Shown: piece by piece, positions 10,437 to 19,550 of the stretch
Position numbering within the stretch: the stretch's first letter is position 1
Layout of the letters: each line of letters starts with the position of its first letter
Source: Chromatium weissei
GTDB lineage: Bacteria > Pseudomonadota > Gammaproteobacteria > Chromatiales > Chromatiaceae
Length of the DNA: 64,000 nt
Direction: 5' to 3'
Assembly: GCF_016583765.1 (NCBI RefSeq)
Contig: NZ_NRRR01000006.1
Location: 87,155 to 151,154 of the forward strand
Notes under the pieces: generated by a model
What the model was told of the DNA's origin: nothing
What the model saw: the letters and a program-made list of their open reading frames with translations, nothing else
Databases searched by the model: none
Program-made: the position numbers and the translations under genes

Positions 10437-12134
10437 ATGGAATTAAACAGCTTTGTTCTCTCTGCAATTGTGTTGCTGACAGCGGCATCGCTGGCAGTCA
10501 CGCTATTCAAACATCTGGGCTTGGGATCAATTCTGGGTTTATTGGTTGCAGGCATTGCCGTTGGCCCGCATTCACCGGGACCCGTCGTGACACCGCATGT
10601 CGATGATGTGCGTGATTTCACCGAGTTAGGCGTGGTGCTGCTGCTGTTTGTGATTGGATTGGAGATGCAGCCCAAACGGTTATGGGCGTTGCGCCGCGAA
10701 GTGTTTGGCTTGGGCACGGTGCAAATTCTGCTCTGCGGTGGAGCGATTGCCGGTTACATCGCGCTCTATCAATCGACGTGGCAAGCCGCGTTATTGATCG
10801 GATTGACGCTGGCGCTGTCGTCCACTGCGCTGGTGATGCAGATGTTGCACGAACGCGGTGATCTCGCCACCCGTCACGGCACGGCAGCCTTTGCGGTATT
10901 GCTCATGCAGGATTTAGCGGTCGTGCCGCTGCTCGCGCTCGTGCCACTGTTTGCTGATCATGGTCTCGAAAATCACGCGCCTTGGTGGGAACAGTGGCTG
11001 CTCGTCGGTGGCATGATCGCCATGATTTGGATCACGGGGCGTTATGTGCTGCCGTTCGTACTGGAACGACTGCTACGCCAAAACAACCGCGATGCGTTCG
11101 CGCTGGTCGTACTGCTCTCGGTGTTTCTCGCTGCTGGCGCAATGCACCAAGCTGGACTGTCGATGGCGCTCGGCGCATTTTTAATGGGAATGCTGCTCTC
11201 ATCCACACGTTTTAGCTTTCAAATTCAAGCGCATATCGAACCATTCAAAGGCTTGTTGATGAGCCTGTTTTTCGTCGCCGTCGGCATGTCAATTGATCTT
11301 CCGGCCATTGCCGCCGCACCGCTGCTGTTGACCCAGCACGTGCTGGTCATTCTGAGCATCAAATTGATCGTACTGTTTTTAATCGCGCTGATTTTCGGCT
11401 TGTCACGCGGAATCGCCACCCGCTTGGCCTTTTTGCTGGCGCAGAGCGGCGAATTTGGATTTGTACTGTTCGGCTCCGCCAAATTGATGGACGTGATTGA
11501 CAGCGACACCTTTGCGCTCGCAGTAAGCGTGATTTCCGTCAGCATGTTGGTCACACCGCTGCTCGTACGGCTCGGTGACGTGCTGGCAAAACACGCCGAG
11601 CGCCGCAGCGGCATCACCAAATACTTCGATCAAGCCAGTACCGGCATTCCCGTGAAAGGGCGCGTGGTGCTCGCCGGTTACGGACGCGTCGGTCACACCA
11701 TCGCCACGTTGTTGGAAGTCAATCACATTCCGTTTATCGCCTTTGACACCAATCCGATTTACGTTGAGCGCGGCGAACGCGATGGACGAGCGGTGTATTA
11801 CGGCGACATCGGCAATCCCGAATTGCTGCGCGCCGCGCAGGTAGAAAGTGCGGCGCTGGTGATTTTGACCATCGATCACGGTTTAACGGCGCTGCAAGCG
11901 GTGTCGCATATTCGCGTTGTTTATCCACATGTTCCGGTGATTGCGCGTGCCCGCGATTTGGAAGCCTGCGGCAATCTCCTGCGTGCTGGCGCGACTCGCG
12001 TGTATCCCGAAGCCATTGAAAGCAGTTTGCGATTGGGCGCAGAAGCACTGGAAATGCTCGGCGTGTCCACCAGCGAAGTCGATGAATTGCTTTCCGGTGT
12101 GCGCAGTCAAGGCTACGCGCCGGTGGTCGAATAG
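10437..12134 (+). CDS. Monovalent cation:proton antiporter, CPA2 family (KefB/KefC/YbaL-like)
   Basis: Inner-membrane antiporter exchanging K+ or Na+ for protons. About 12 hydrophobic segments span residues 5-380 (Na_H_exchanger domain), followed by a cytoplasmic RCK/TrkA-N domain from about 405 with the nucleotide-binding GYGRVG motif near 411 and FDTNP at the end of the second strand. The TrkA-C domain is absent, as in YbaL/KefB-type proteins. Length 565 residues. No KefF/KefG ancillary gene is adjacent. Ion and ligand specificity cannot be read from the sequence. Confidence 0.92.
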   Translation: MELNSFVLSAIVLLTAASLAVTLFKHLGLGSILGLLVAGIAVGPHSPGPVVTPHVDDVRDFTELGVVLLLFVIGLEMQPKRLWALRREVFGLGTVQILLCGGAIAGYIALYQSTWQAALLIGLTLALSSTALVMQMLHERGDLATRHGTAAFAVLLMQDLAVVPLLALVPLFADHGLENHAPWWEQWLLVGGMIAMIWITGRYVLPFVLERLLRQNNRDAFALVVLLSVFLAAGAMHQAGLSMALGAFLMGMLLSSTRFSFQIQAHIEPFKGLLMSLFFVAVGMSIDLPAIAAAPLLLTQHVLVILSIKLIVLFLIALIFGLSRGIATRLAFLLAQSGEFGFVLFGSAKLMDVIDSDTFALAVSVISVSMLVTPLLVRLGDVLAKHAERRSGITKYFDQASTGIPVKGRVVLAGYGRVGHTIATLLEVNHIPFIAFDTNPIYVERGERDGRAVYYGDIGNPELLRAAQVESAALVILTIDHGLTALQAVSHIRVVYPHVPVIARARDLEACGNLLRAGATRVYPEAIESSLRLGAEALEMLGVSTSEVDELLSGVRSQGYAPVVE

Positions 12135-12212
12135 GCGCGGTTGCCGTCAATGGCGAAACTCAGTAGGCTGATTTACCACTAAAAACACAACACGTTAGAG
12201 GACAAACCACCG

Positions 12213-12878
12213 ATGAATGACCAATTTGCACAAGCCCGCTTCAACATGATTCAACAGCAAGTGCGTCCTTGGGATGTGCTCGACGACCGCGCTTTGGACG
12301 CAATGGCCGCCATCGCCCGCGAGCACTTTGTTCCAGAAGCGTATCGCGGGCTGGCATATGCCGATTTTGCCGTGCCGATCACTGACCAAGTGCAAATGCT
12401 GCCGCCGACAGTGGTTGGACGTTTGCTGCAGGCGGTGAATGTGCAGTCCGGCGAGCGCGTACTCGAAATCGGCACGGGCAGCGGTTATATCACTGCCTGT
12501 CTGCATCACCTCGGCGGACGCGTGCTGAGTTTGGAAATTGATTCAAACTTGGCCGCCGCTGCCCGAGCGCGATTAGCCGCATTAAAAATCAAGGGCGTGG
12601 AAATTCGTGACGGCGATGGACTTGCTGGCGCGGTGGCTGGCGGCCCATTCGATGCGATTGTCGTCAACGGCTCCATGCCAACCGCCGCGTTGATGCCAAT
12701 GCTGCGTGAGCAACTGGCGATTGGCGGACGGTTATTTGCCGTGATTGGCGACGCGCCAGCGATGGCTGCCACACTGATCACGCGCCACGACAGTTACAGT
12801 TTTCACACGAAACGGCTATTTGAAACCTGCATTCCAGTATTGTCTGGCGTGATGGAACCGGAGCGGTTTGTCTTCTGA
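12213..12878 (+). CDS. Protein-L-isoaspartate O-methyltransferase homologue
   Basis: SAM-dependent methyltransferase of the PCMT family: motif I VLEIGTGSGY at about residues 82-91, with the MLPPTVVGRLLQ segment before it. The N-terminus (ARFNMIQQQVRPWDVLD) is characteristic of the PCMT-like branch that lies upstream of tolC in many gammaproteobacteria rather than of classical Pcm. The canonical enzyme repairs isoaspartyl residues in damaged proteins; members of this branch may have another substrate. Start preceded by AGAGGACAAACCACCG. 221 residues. Confidence 0.85.
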   Translation: MNDQFAQARFNMIQQQVRPWDVLDDRALDAMAAIAREHFVPEAYRGLAYADFAVPITDQVQMLPPTVVGRLLQAVNVQSGERVLEIGTGSGYITACLHHLGGRVLSLEIDSNLAAAARARLAALKIKGVEIRDGDGLAGAVAGGPFDAIVVNGSMPTAALMPMLREQLAIGGRLFAVIGDAPAMAATLITRHDSYSFHTKRLFETCIPVLSGVMEPERFVF

Positions 12879-12928
12879 ACCATTATGCCGATCACTTTGA
12901 TGATCTAACGCATTGATTGAAATAAGTT

Positions 12929-15900
12929 ATGACGCTGACACCACATTTGCGCATGTTGATTGACGTGCTCTCAACGCGAGGCTGGGAACTGCATTACGGA
13001 ATGCAGTTGGCTGATGTTGGACACCAGATTCTTGAGCAATATCGCAGTTCCGGCTGGATCGAAGTGATCGGACGAGCAGAGGCGTTGGCGGGCGTGTTGG
13101 GCGAATTCATGCGCGACACGCCGCCGATGTCACGGTTGTTGCCGGTGTTACAGGCAGCGGAAGGGCTGGCAAATTTGTTGGAAAAAAGCCAGCAAATTAG
13201 TACGTTAGACCTGACGCTGCTGCCGACCCAGCCGCAACATTGGATGTTTGTGGTGACCGAGCAGAATGCGTATCTGCCACCGCATTTGTTGCAAGCACTG
13301 CGTTCACTCGGTTTTATGGTGGAGCAGCAACCTGCGCATTTACTCGTAGAATTTCTGCAGCAGCAGCACCGCACGATGCACACGATTGTCTTGGTGGAAA
13401 GCACCTGGTTAATCGCTCATGCCGCCGAGTTGCGGGCGCTGTTACCGGACACAGAATTGCCGCCATGCTCACCGCTGATCGTGGCGCTGCTCGATTCAGA
13501 AGCCTTTGCCGTGCAACTGGAAACTCGGCAAGCCGGAGCACGACTGTTGCTGGAATTACCGCTTACCTTGGAGCGATTGCTCAGTGAGTTGGCGGGTGTG
13601 GCGTGGATGCCGAGCATTCCATATCGCGTGTTACTGATTGATACACCTGAACAATTGGCGCAACACCAGCGCATTCTGCATGAGGCTGGATGCTCGGTGC
13701 TGGCGGGTTCCGATCCGCATGAACTGTGGTCAGAAATTGAAGCGTTTGCACCAGAAACCTGTGTGATTAACGCCACATTACCGAACTGTTTGGGTGGCGA
13801 TTTAATTGCGCTGCTACGACGGCAAAAACGGTTTGCGCGGCTGGTTGCCATTTCACTTTCTGCTGCAGGAACAAACGACTATCTGCTGGCCTGTTGCGAC
13901 AGTAATGGCGAGGCGTTTTTTACCACACCAGCGAATTCCAAATGGTTGACCGTCGCCGTCATGGCGCGAGCGCGACAGTTTCGGCGTTTTGAATCGGTGT
14001 ACGAGCAGCGGCGACAGGCGTGGCGCGAGTTGAATGATTTGAAAAAGGCCATTGATCGCCATGCCATTGTTTCCGTTGCCAATGCTGACGGTAGCATCAT
14101 CAGTGTGAATGCGAAGTTTTGCGAAGTGAGCGGCTATCAGCGCGAGGAGCTGATTGGCCGCAATCATCGGTTGATCAAATCCGGCTATCACCCGCCCACG
14201 TTGTTTGAAGGCATGTGGCGCACGCTGACCAGTGGACACATTTGGCAAGGTGAAGTGCAAAATCGCCGCAAAGATGGCCGTCCTTATTGGGTGCAAGCGA
14301 CCATTGCGCCCATTCTCAACGCGCAGGGACAACCGGAACGTTATGTGTCCATTCGTACCGACATTACCGAGCAAAAACGGTTGTTGGGAGAACAAAAACG
14401 GCAGGGACGCTTGTTGGAATTGCAACGGCAGGCGTTGGCACAATTCATTGCTTCTCAAGACCTTGCGGCCACTTCCTCGCTGCTGCTGGATGGATTGCTG
14501 ATTTTGACCAAAAGTGCCCACGGGTTAATTTTGGAAGCGATTGAAAAAGACGACGGCAGCATTGGCTTCAAACCACAGGCCATCAGCGGCATCGCGTGGA
14601 ATGAGCACACGCACCGGCTATTGGAAGTGGCGCAGGTCGAAGGAATGGAATTTCGAAATCTGCAAAATCTATTCGGTACGATTTTGCGGGCGGGCGCGGC
14701 GGTGATTGTGAATGACTTTGATTACGCCGCTTATCCCATGCCATTTCCGCCCGGTCATCCGGTCATTCATAACTTTTTAGGAATGCCCATCCGTAACGGC
14801 GAGCAGTTACTCGGCATCGTCGGTTTAGCCAATCGTCCGAGTGATTACGATCAGGATGAAGTCGATTTTCTTCAAACATTAACCACGACTTACGCCAGCA
14901 TTCTCGATGCCGCTCGGCTGAAACTGGTGCAGCAGCAGGTGATTCAAGAATTAACGCTGGCGCGTGCGAATGAGCAAACAGTTCAACCCAACTTGCTCAC
15001 GACGACATCCGCGCTGGCAACCGCTGATGCAGCGGAATTGAAAACGCTTTCAGTGCAAAAAAGCGAATTGGGCGGCATGGCTGCCAAGCTGCCGATTCTC
15101 ATTGCCGAAGACAACACCGCAAATCAGGTGCTGCTGCGAATGCAGCTCGAATTGCTGGGTTACACCGCTGATATTGCAGCGGATGGCGCGGCGGCTCTGG
15201 CGAAATGGAAAAATGGCGGACATGTGCTGTTATTGACCGATCTCAACATGCCGGGCATGGATGGTTTGGCGTTAACGCGCTCGATTCGTGCGGCCGAGCA
15301 GGAACAGGGCGGTCATTTGCCAATTATTGCCATCACCGCCTCCTGCCAATCAGAAGTGCGAATGCGCTGTCTGGCAGCGGGCATGAACGATGTCTTAAAT
15401 AAACCAATTGATTTCAACGATTTGCGCGACCGAATTGCACACTGGTTGCCGCACAGCACCAATCAAGTTCATTCCGACACCGCGCCGGTGCGTTCTTCTG
15501 CATCCTCGAATCACAGCGCCATTCTCGACACTGCACACATCACGCGCATTGTCGGCAATATCAGTCAGATACAAATTCGTGAGCTGGTCGATTTATTCAC
15601 CTCCACTGTTCGCACCGATTTAATTGCCGGACGACAGTTGTTGCGCGATGGCAATGCGCGAGCACTGGCGCTGTTGATGCACAAACTGAAATCCTCAGCG
15701 CAAATGGTCGGAGCACTTCATTTTGCAAAGCTGGCCACGCGCTTAGAAACCGCCGCCAATGCCGCTCGCCTCGATGCCGTCTCCACACTATTTGCCGAAC
15801 TGGAACACGCCATTGGCGACGTGGAAACTCTCAGCGAACAGTTAAGCGTGTCGTCATCGCCCGTCGACAATCACAATTCACCGCCACCACTATTGCCAGA

Positions 15901-17089
15901 TGAATCATTGCCTTACAGCGTGTTATTGGTCGATGACGACGTGATTGTACGTCGCCAAACGGGACTGCTGTTATCGGCGATGGGCGTGACCGAGATTTTG
16001 ACGGTGACCAGCGGTGAAGCGGCATTGATGGAAATTGAACGGGCTGGAGTCATTGGCATTGATCTATTGATTACCGATTTAAAAATGCCGGGAATGGACG
16101 GCATCGAATTTCTACGGCGACTCGCACATATCAATTACCCGGGCGATTTAATTATTGCCAGCGGCGTGGATGCACAGTTATTACACACCGTCGCAGATTT
16201 AGCGCGATCAAAAGGATTGCATTTGCGCGGCGCAGTGAAAAAGCCATTAACCCGCGAAAGTTTGACTGAATTATTAACAGCGCGGCGGCAAATGAATAAT
16301 CAGATTATTCCAGTGCTCGCACCGGAAATTCTGAATGAAGATATTTTGGATGGTATTGCCCACGATGAATTCAGTATTGCATTTCAACCCAAGGTCGACG
16401 CGAATACTTTACAGGTGGTTGGTGTAGAAGCATTGGCACGCTGGCGACACAACGGGCAAATGATGCGTCCCGATTTATTTATTCACGCCGCCGAGCAGTT
16501 GGGATTGATTGCGCCGCTATCACGGGTATTACTGGAGAAAACGCTGGTCGGTGCAAATCAATTATTTGCCGAGGGTTTTAAGCTGGTCATTGCCTTTAAT
16601 CTTTCTGCCAACTGGTTATCTGATTTGCAATTACCGGAGCTAATTGAAAATAGTCTAAGCTCCACATCACTAATGCCGGAAAACCTAATTTTAGAGATTA
16701 CTGAAACCACCATTTTATCCGACTTGGATATTTCAATGGACGTGCTCACACGACTGCGCATCAAAGGCTTCAAATTATCTATTGATGATTTCGGCACGGG
16801 TTATTCATCAATGGAACAATTGCAGCGCATTCCATTTGGCGAATTGAAAATTGACCGCAGTTTTGTTCAGGGTGCTGGCGAGCGTCCGGCAGTACGCGCC
16901 ATTCTCGCTGCCAGTATTAACATGGCGCGCAAACTGAATCTTTCGACTGTTGCCGAAGGTGTAGAAACGCAAGCTGATCTTGATTTAGTGCGCGGATTGG
17001 GTTGCGATTTGGTGCAAGGCTGGCTCATTGCAAAAGCAATGCCGACTGCAGAATTAATTGATTGGTTAAAACGCCGTACCACTGAATGA
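12929..17089 (+). CDS. Multidomain phosphorelay c-di-GMP phosphodiesterase (PAS-GAF-REC-HPT-REC-EAL)
   Basis: Cytoplasmic 1386-residue signalling protein. Order: unassigned N-terminal region (1-225); receiver-like domain (about 228-350) whose phospho-acceptor position appears to be Asn (VINATLP), so probably degenerate; PAS with PAC (about 369-484, SVNAKFCEVSGY to SIRTDITEQK); GAF (about 504-667); REC (about 719-839, acceptor Asp near 770 in TDLNMPG); HPT (about 865-967, His near 916 in HKLKSSAQ); second REC (about 994-1113, Asp near 1048 in TDLKMPG); EAL (about 1144-1380). The EAL domain keeps VEALARW, DDFGTGYSS, KIDRSFV and AEGVET, so c-di-GMP hydrolysis is expected. There is no histidine kinase domain; the kinase is the next gene, overlapping by ATGA. 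The output is therefore probably phosphorelay-gated c-di-GMP hydrolysis. Confidence 0.93.
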   Translation: MTLTPHLRMLIDVLSTRGWELHYGMQLADVGHQILEQYRSSGWIEVIGRAEALAGVLGEFMRDTPPMSRLLPVLQAAEGLANLLEKSQQISTLDLTLLPTQPQHWMFVVTEQNAYLPPHLLQALRSLGFMVEQQPAHLLVEFLQQQHRTMHTIVLVESTWLIAHAAELRALLPDTELPPCSPLIVALLDSEAFAVQLETRQAGARLLLELPLTLERLLSELAGVAWMPSIPYRVLLIDTPEQLAQHQRILHEAGCSVLAGSDPHELWSEIEAFAPETCVINATLPNCLGGDLIALLRRQKRFARLVAISLSAAGTNDYLLACCDSNGEAFFTTPANSKWLTVAVMARARQFRRFESVYEQRRQAWRELNDLKKAIDRHAIVSVANADGSIISVNAKFCEVSGYQREELIGRNHRLIKSGYHPPTLFEGMWRTLTSGHIWQGEVQNRRKDGRPYWVQATIAPILNAQGQPERYVSIRTDITEQKRLLGEQKRQGRLLELQRQALAQFIASQDLAATSSLLLDGLLILTKSAHGLILEAIEKDDGSIGFKPQAISGIAWNEHTHRLLEVAQVEGMEFRNLQNLFGTILRAGAAVIVNDFDYAAYPMPFPPGHPVIHNFLGMPIRNGEQLLGIVGLANRPSDYDQDEVDFLQTLTTTYASILDAARLKLVQQQVIQELTLARANEQTVQPNLLTTTSALATADAAELKTLSVQKSELGGMAAKLPILIAEDNTANQVLLRMQLELLGYTADIAADGAAALAKWKNGGHVLLLTDLNMPGMDGLALTRSIRAAEQEQGGHLPIIAITASCQSEVRMRCLAAGMNDVLNKPIDFNDLRDRIAHWLPHSTNQVHSDTAPVRSSASSNHSAILDTAHITRIVGNISQIQIRELVDLFTSTVRTDLIAGRQLLRDGNARALALLMHKLKSSAQMVGALHFAKLATRLETAANAARLDAVSTLFAELEHAIGDVETLSEQLSVSSSPVDNHNSPPPLLPDESLPYSVLLVDDDVIVRRQTGLLLSAMGVTEILTVTSGEAALMEIERAGVIGIDLLITDLKMPGMDGIEFLRRLAHINYPGDLIIASGVDAQLLHTVADLARSKGLHLRGAVKKPLTRESLTELLTARRQMNNQIIPVLAPEILNEDILDGIAHDEFSIAFQPKVDANTLQVVGVEALARWRHNGQMMRPDLFIHAAEQLGLIAPLSRVLLEKTLVGANQLFAEGFKLVIAFNLSANWLSDLQLPELIENSLSSTSLMPENLILEITETTILSDLDISMDVLTRLRIKGFKLSIDDFGTGYSSMEQLQRIPFGELKIDRSFVQGAGERPAVRAILAASINMARKLNLSTVAEGVETQADLDLVRGLGCDLVQGWLIAKAMPTAELIDWLKRRTTE

Positions 17090-19488
17090 ACAACGACAAT
17101 GTATTCGTGAGAGTTGCGTTGTTTTTATTATTAACAGGATTGGCGCTCGGTGCATTTTTTATTGAGCGCGTGAACGATCATCATTACAGTGAAATCGCAC
17201 GACACACCGTACAAGACCATCTCGCTGTAGTGCAAAGTCAATTAACAGCGAATCTTATGAGCGACATGCAGTTAATAAAAGGCATTGTTGCTGTCATTGC
17301 TGCTGATCCTAAACTTGATCAAACACGGTTTAATCAAGTTATGAAAATTCTGCTTGCAGGTCATCCTCGAATTAAAAACATCAGTGCTGCACCAAATCTC
17401 GTAATTCGCATGATTTATCCCATTGAAGGCAATGAATTAGCCTTGGGTTTGGATTACCGCACATTACCTACTCAATATCCTATCGTTGAATTAGCACGAC
17501 GCACTCAGCAAATCATACTGACTGGTCCAACGCAATTGGTGCAAGGCGGCTGTGGTTTTATTGCGCGTGTTCCCATCTACTTAAATACCGAAACAACAAA
17601 GAATGTGTTTTGGGGATTGACTTCTATTGTGATTCATTGCGAACAGCTATACCAAGACAGCGGTTTACTGAATGAAGAACTGAAATTAGATATTGCGATT
17701 CGAGAGCGAAATAACAACGGAACATTGGGCGCAGTGTTTTTCGGTCGTGCGAAAATATTTGAAATGAAACCGGAATTAGCCGAGATTCAATTGCCCTATG
17801 GTGGATGGCAATTGGCAGCGATTCCGCACGGTGAATGGTCGCCACATGCTGAAAATCTGTGGACGCTGCGCATCATCTTATTAATTATTGGAATGCTGGT
17901 ATTCTTTCCCGTATGGGGATTATTGCGTGCATTGCGTCGTATCAGTATTGCGCAAGCGGGTTTAATGAATGCGTTGTCATTGACGGAAGCAACGCTAGAG
18001 GCAACCGATAACGGTATTTTAGTTATTGATTCACAAGGACAGGTGGTGTCATTTAATCAACGCTTTGTGGAAATGTGGCACATTCCAGATTTACTATTGA
18101 ATGGAAAAGACGATCAACTCTTTTTAACGCATGTATTGGAGCAATTAGAAAGTCCGCAACAGTTTTTAGAAAAAGTACAGGCATTGTATGAACAACCAGA
18201 AGCAATTTCCCGCGATACGCTCATGTTTGTAGATGGACGTGTATTTGCACGATTTTCGCATCCACAACGCATTGGTATGGCTATTGTTGGGCGTGTGTGG
18301 AGCTTTCTGGATATTACTGAACAGCATCATGCCGAGCGCAGTATTAAAGAATTAACATCGAAAGTGACGGATGATTTAGCGCGTTCTGAACGGCAGCGTC
18401 GTCAATTAGAATCATTATTGATAGCGATTCCTGATCCGGTATGGATGAAAGATGCCAATGGTGTGTATTTATCGTGCAATACAGAATTCAGTAAAGTCAT
18501 GGACGCAACTATTATTGATATTCTGGGTAAAAGCGATAAAGATTTCTTTCCGTTAGACATTGCCGCGCAATTTCGTATTGATGATCAAATTGCGGCAGAA
18601 AGTGCTACACCTATTCTGCGTGAAGAATGGATTACCTATGTAAACAATGGTCATCGGGCGCTGTGGGCAACAGTAAAAACTGCTGTGTGGTCAACGGATG
18701 GCCATAAATTACTCGGTGTACTCGGTATTGCGCGTGATATTACAGAACGTCAAGCATTGCTTGCAGAACTTAAACAAGCACATCAAGCCGCACTTGCTGC
18801 CAGTGATGCGAAAAGTCGCTTTTTATCGACAATGAGTCACGAATTGCGCACACCATTAAATATCATTCTCGGCTTTGCACAAATGCTTGATTTTGGTTGT
18901 CCCAATTCACTGTCACCGCAACAACAAGAAGCCGTCAATCACATTCTCAATAGCGGTCGCCATCTACTCAATTTAATTAACGACGTGCTTGATTTAGCGC
19001 GAATTGAATCAGGAATGCTGAATGCACATTTAGAGAATGTAACGTTTTCACCGCTGCTTGATGAAGTGGTTGCATTATCGTATCCCGCTGCTGCTGCACG
19101 TCATATCACGATTAGCCATGACCAAATAAGTAAAACCTTATGTCTACGAGCGAATGAACTGCGATTAAAACAAGTCTTGCTCAATTTATTATCCAACGCT
19201 ATAAAATACAATTACGATGGAGGTCAAGTCAGAATTGACTGTGTCTCTCACGATGAACGGATACGCATTCGCGTCATCGATACTGGCACGGGTATTCCAA
19301 TTGAACATCAAATGGAAGTATTTCAACCCTTTCATCGCTTTTCAGCAGAACAATCAACGATTGAAGGCAGCGGAATTGGATTATCTATTTGCAAAAGTCT
19401 GATTGATGCGATGGGCGGAGAAATTGGCTTTGAAAGCACACCCAATCAAGGCAGTTGTTTTTGGATTGAATTGGCGAATGCGAAGTGA
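17086..19488 (+). CDS. CHASE-type sensor histidine kinase
   Basis: Membrane sensor kinase of 800 residues whose start overlaps the stop of the EAL protein (ATGA), so the two are translationally coupled. A transmembrane helix at about 8-26 is followed by a CHASE-like periplasmic domain (about 40-250, with ALGLDYRT-type segments), a second helix at about 258-280, two PAS domains (about 298-411 and 438-558), HisKA with the phosphorylated His near 584 in MSHELRTPLN, and HATPase_c (about 688-798) with N box NLLSNAIKY, G1 DTGTGIP and G2 GSGIGLSI. No receiver is attached. The likely partners are the receivers and HPT domain of the upstream protein. CHASE domains bind small ligands such as adenine derivatives or peptides; the ligand is unknown. 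Confidence 0.93.
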   Translation: MNNDNVFVRVALFLLLTGLALGAFFIERVNDHHYSEIARHTVQDHLAVVQSQLTANLMSDMQLIKGIVAVIAADPKLDQTRFNQVMKILLAGHPRIKNISAAPNLVIRMIYPIEGNELALGLDYRTLPTQYPIVELARRTQQIILTGPTQLVQGGCGFIARVPIYLNTETTKNVFWGLTSIVIHCEQLYQDSGLLNEELKLDIAIRERNNNGTLGAVFFGRAKIFEMKPELAEIQLPYGGWQLAAIPHGEWSPHAENLWTLRIILLIIGMLVFFPVWGLLRALRRISIAQAGLMNALSLTEATLEATDNGILVIDSQGQVVSFNQRFVEMWHIPDLLLNGKDDQLFLTHVLEQLESPQQFLEKVQALYEQPEAISRDTLMFVDGRVFARFSHPQRIGMAIVGRVWSFLDITEQHHAERSIKELTSKVTDDLARSERQRRQLESLLIAIPDPVWMKDANGVYLSCNTEFSKVMDATIIDILGKSDKDFFPLDIAAQFRIDDQIAAESATPILREEWITYVNNGHRALWATVKTAVWSTDGHKLLGVLGIARDITERQALLAELKQAHQAALAASDAKSRFLSTMSHELRTPLNIILGFAQMLDFGCPNSLSPQQQEAVNHILNSGRHLLNLINDVLDLARIESGMLNAHLENVTFSPLLDEVVALSYPAAAARHITISHDQISKTLCLRANELRLKQVLLNLLSNAIKYNYDGGQVRIDCVSHDERIRIRVIDTGTGIPIEHQMEVFQPFHRFSAEQSTIEGSGIGLSICKSLIDAMGGEIGFESTPNQGSCFWIELANAK

Positions 19489-19550
19489 TCTACATTTGAG
19501 ATCGTATCAATTCCAGTAAACGCTTTAGTATTAAAATCAATACAACATTT

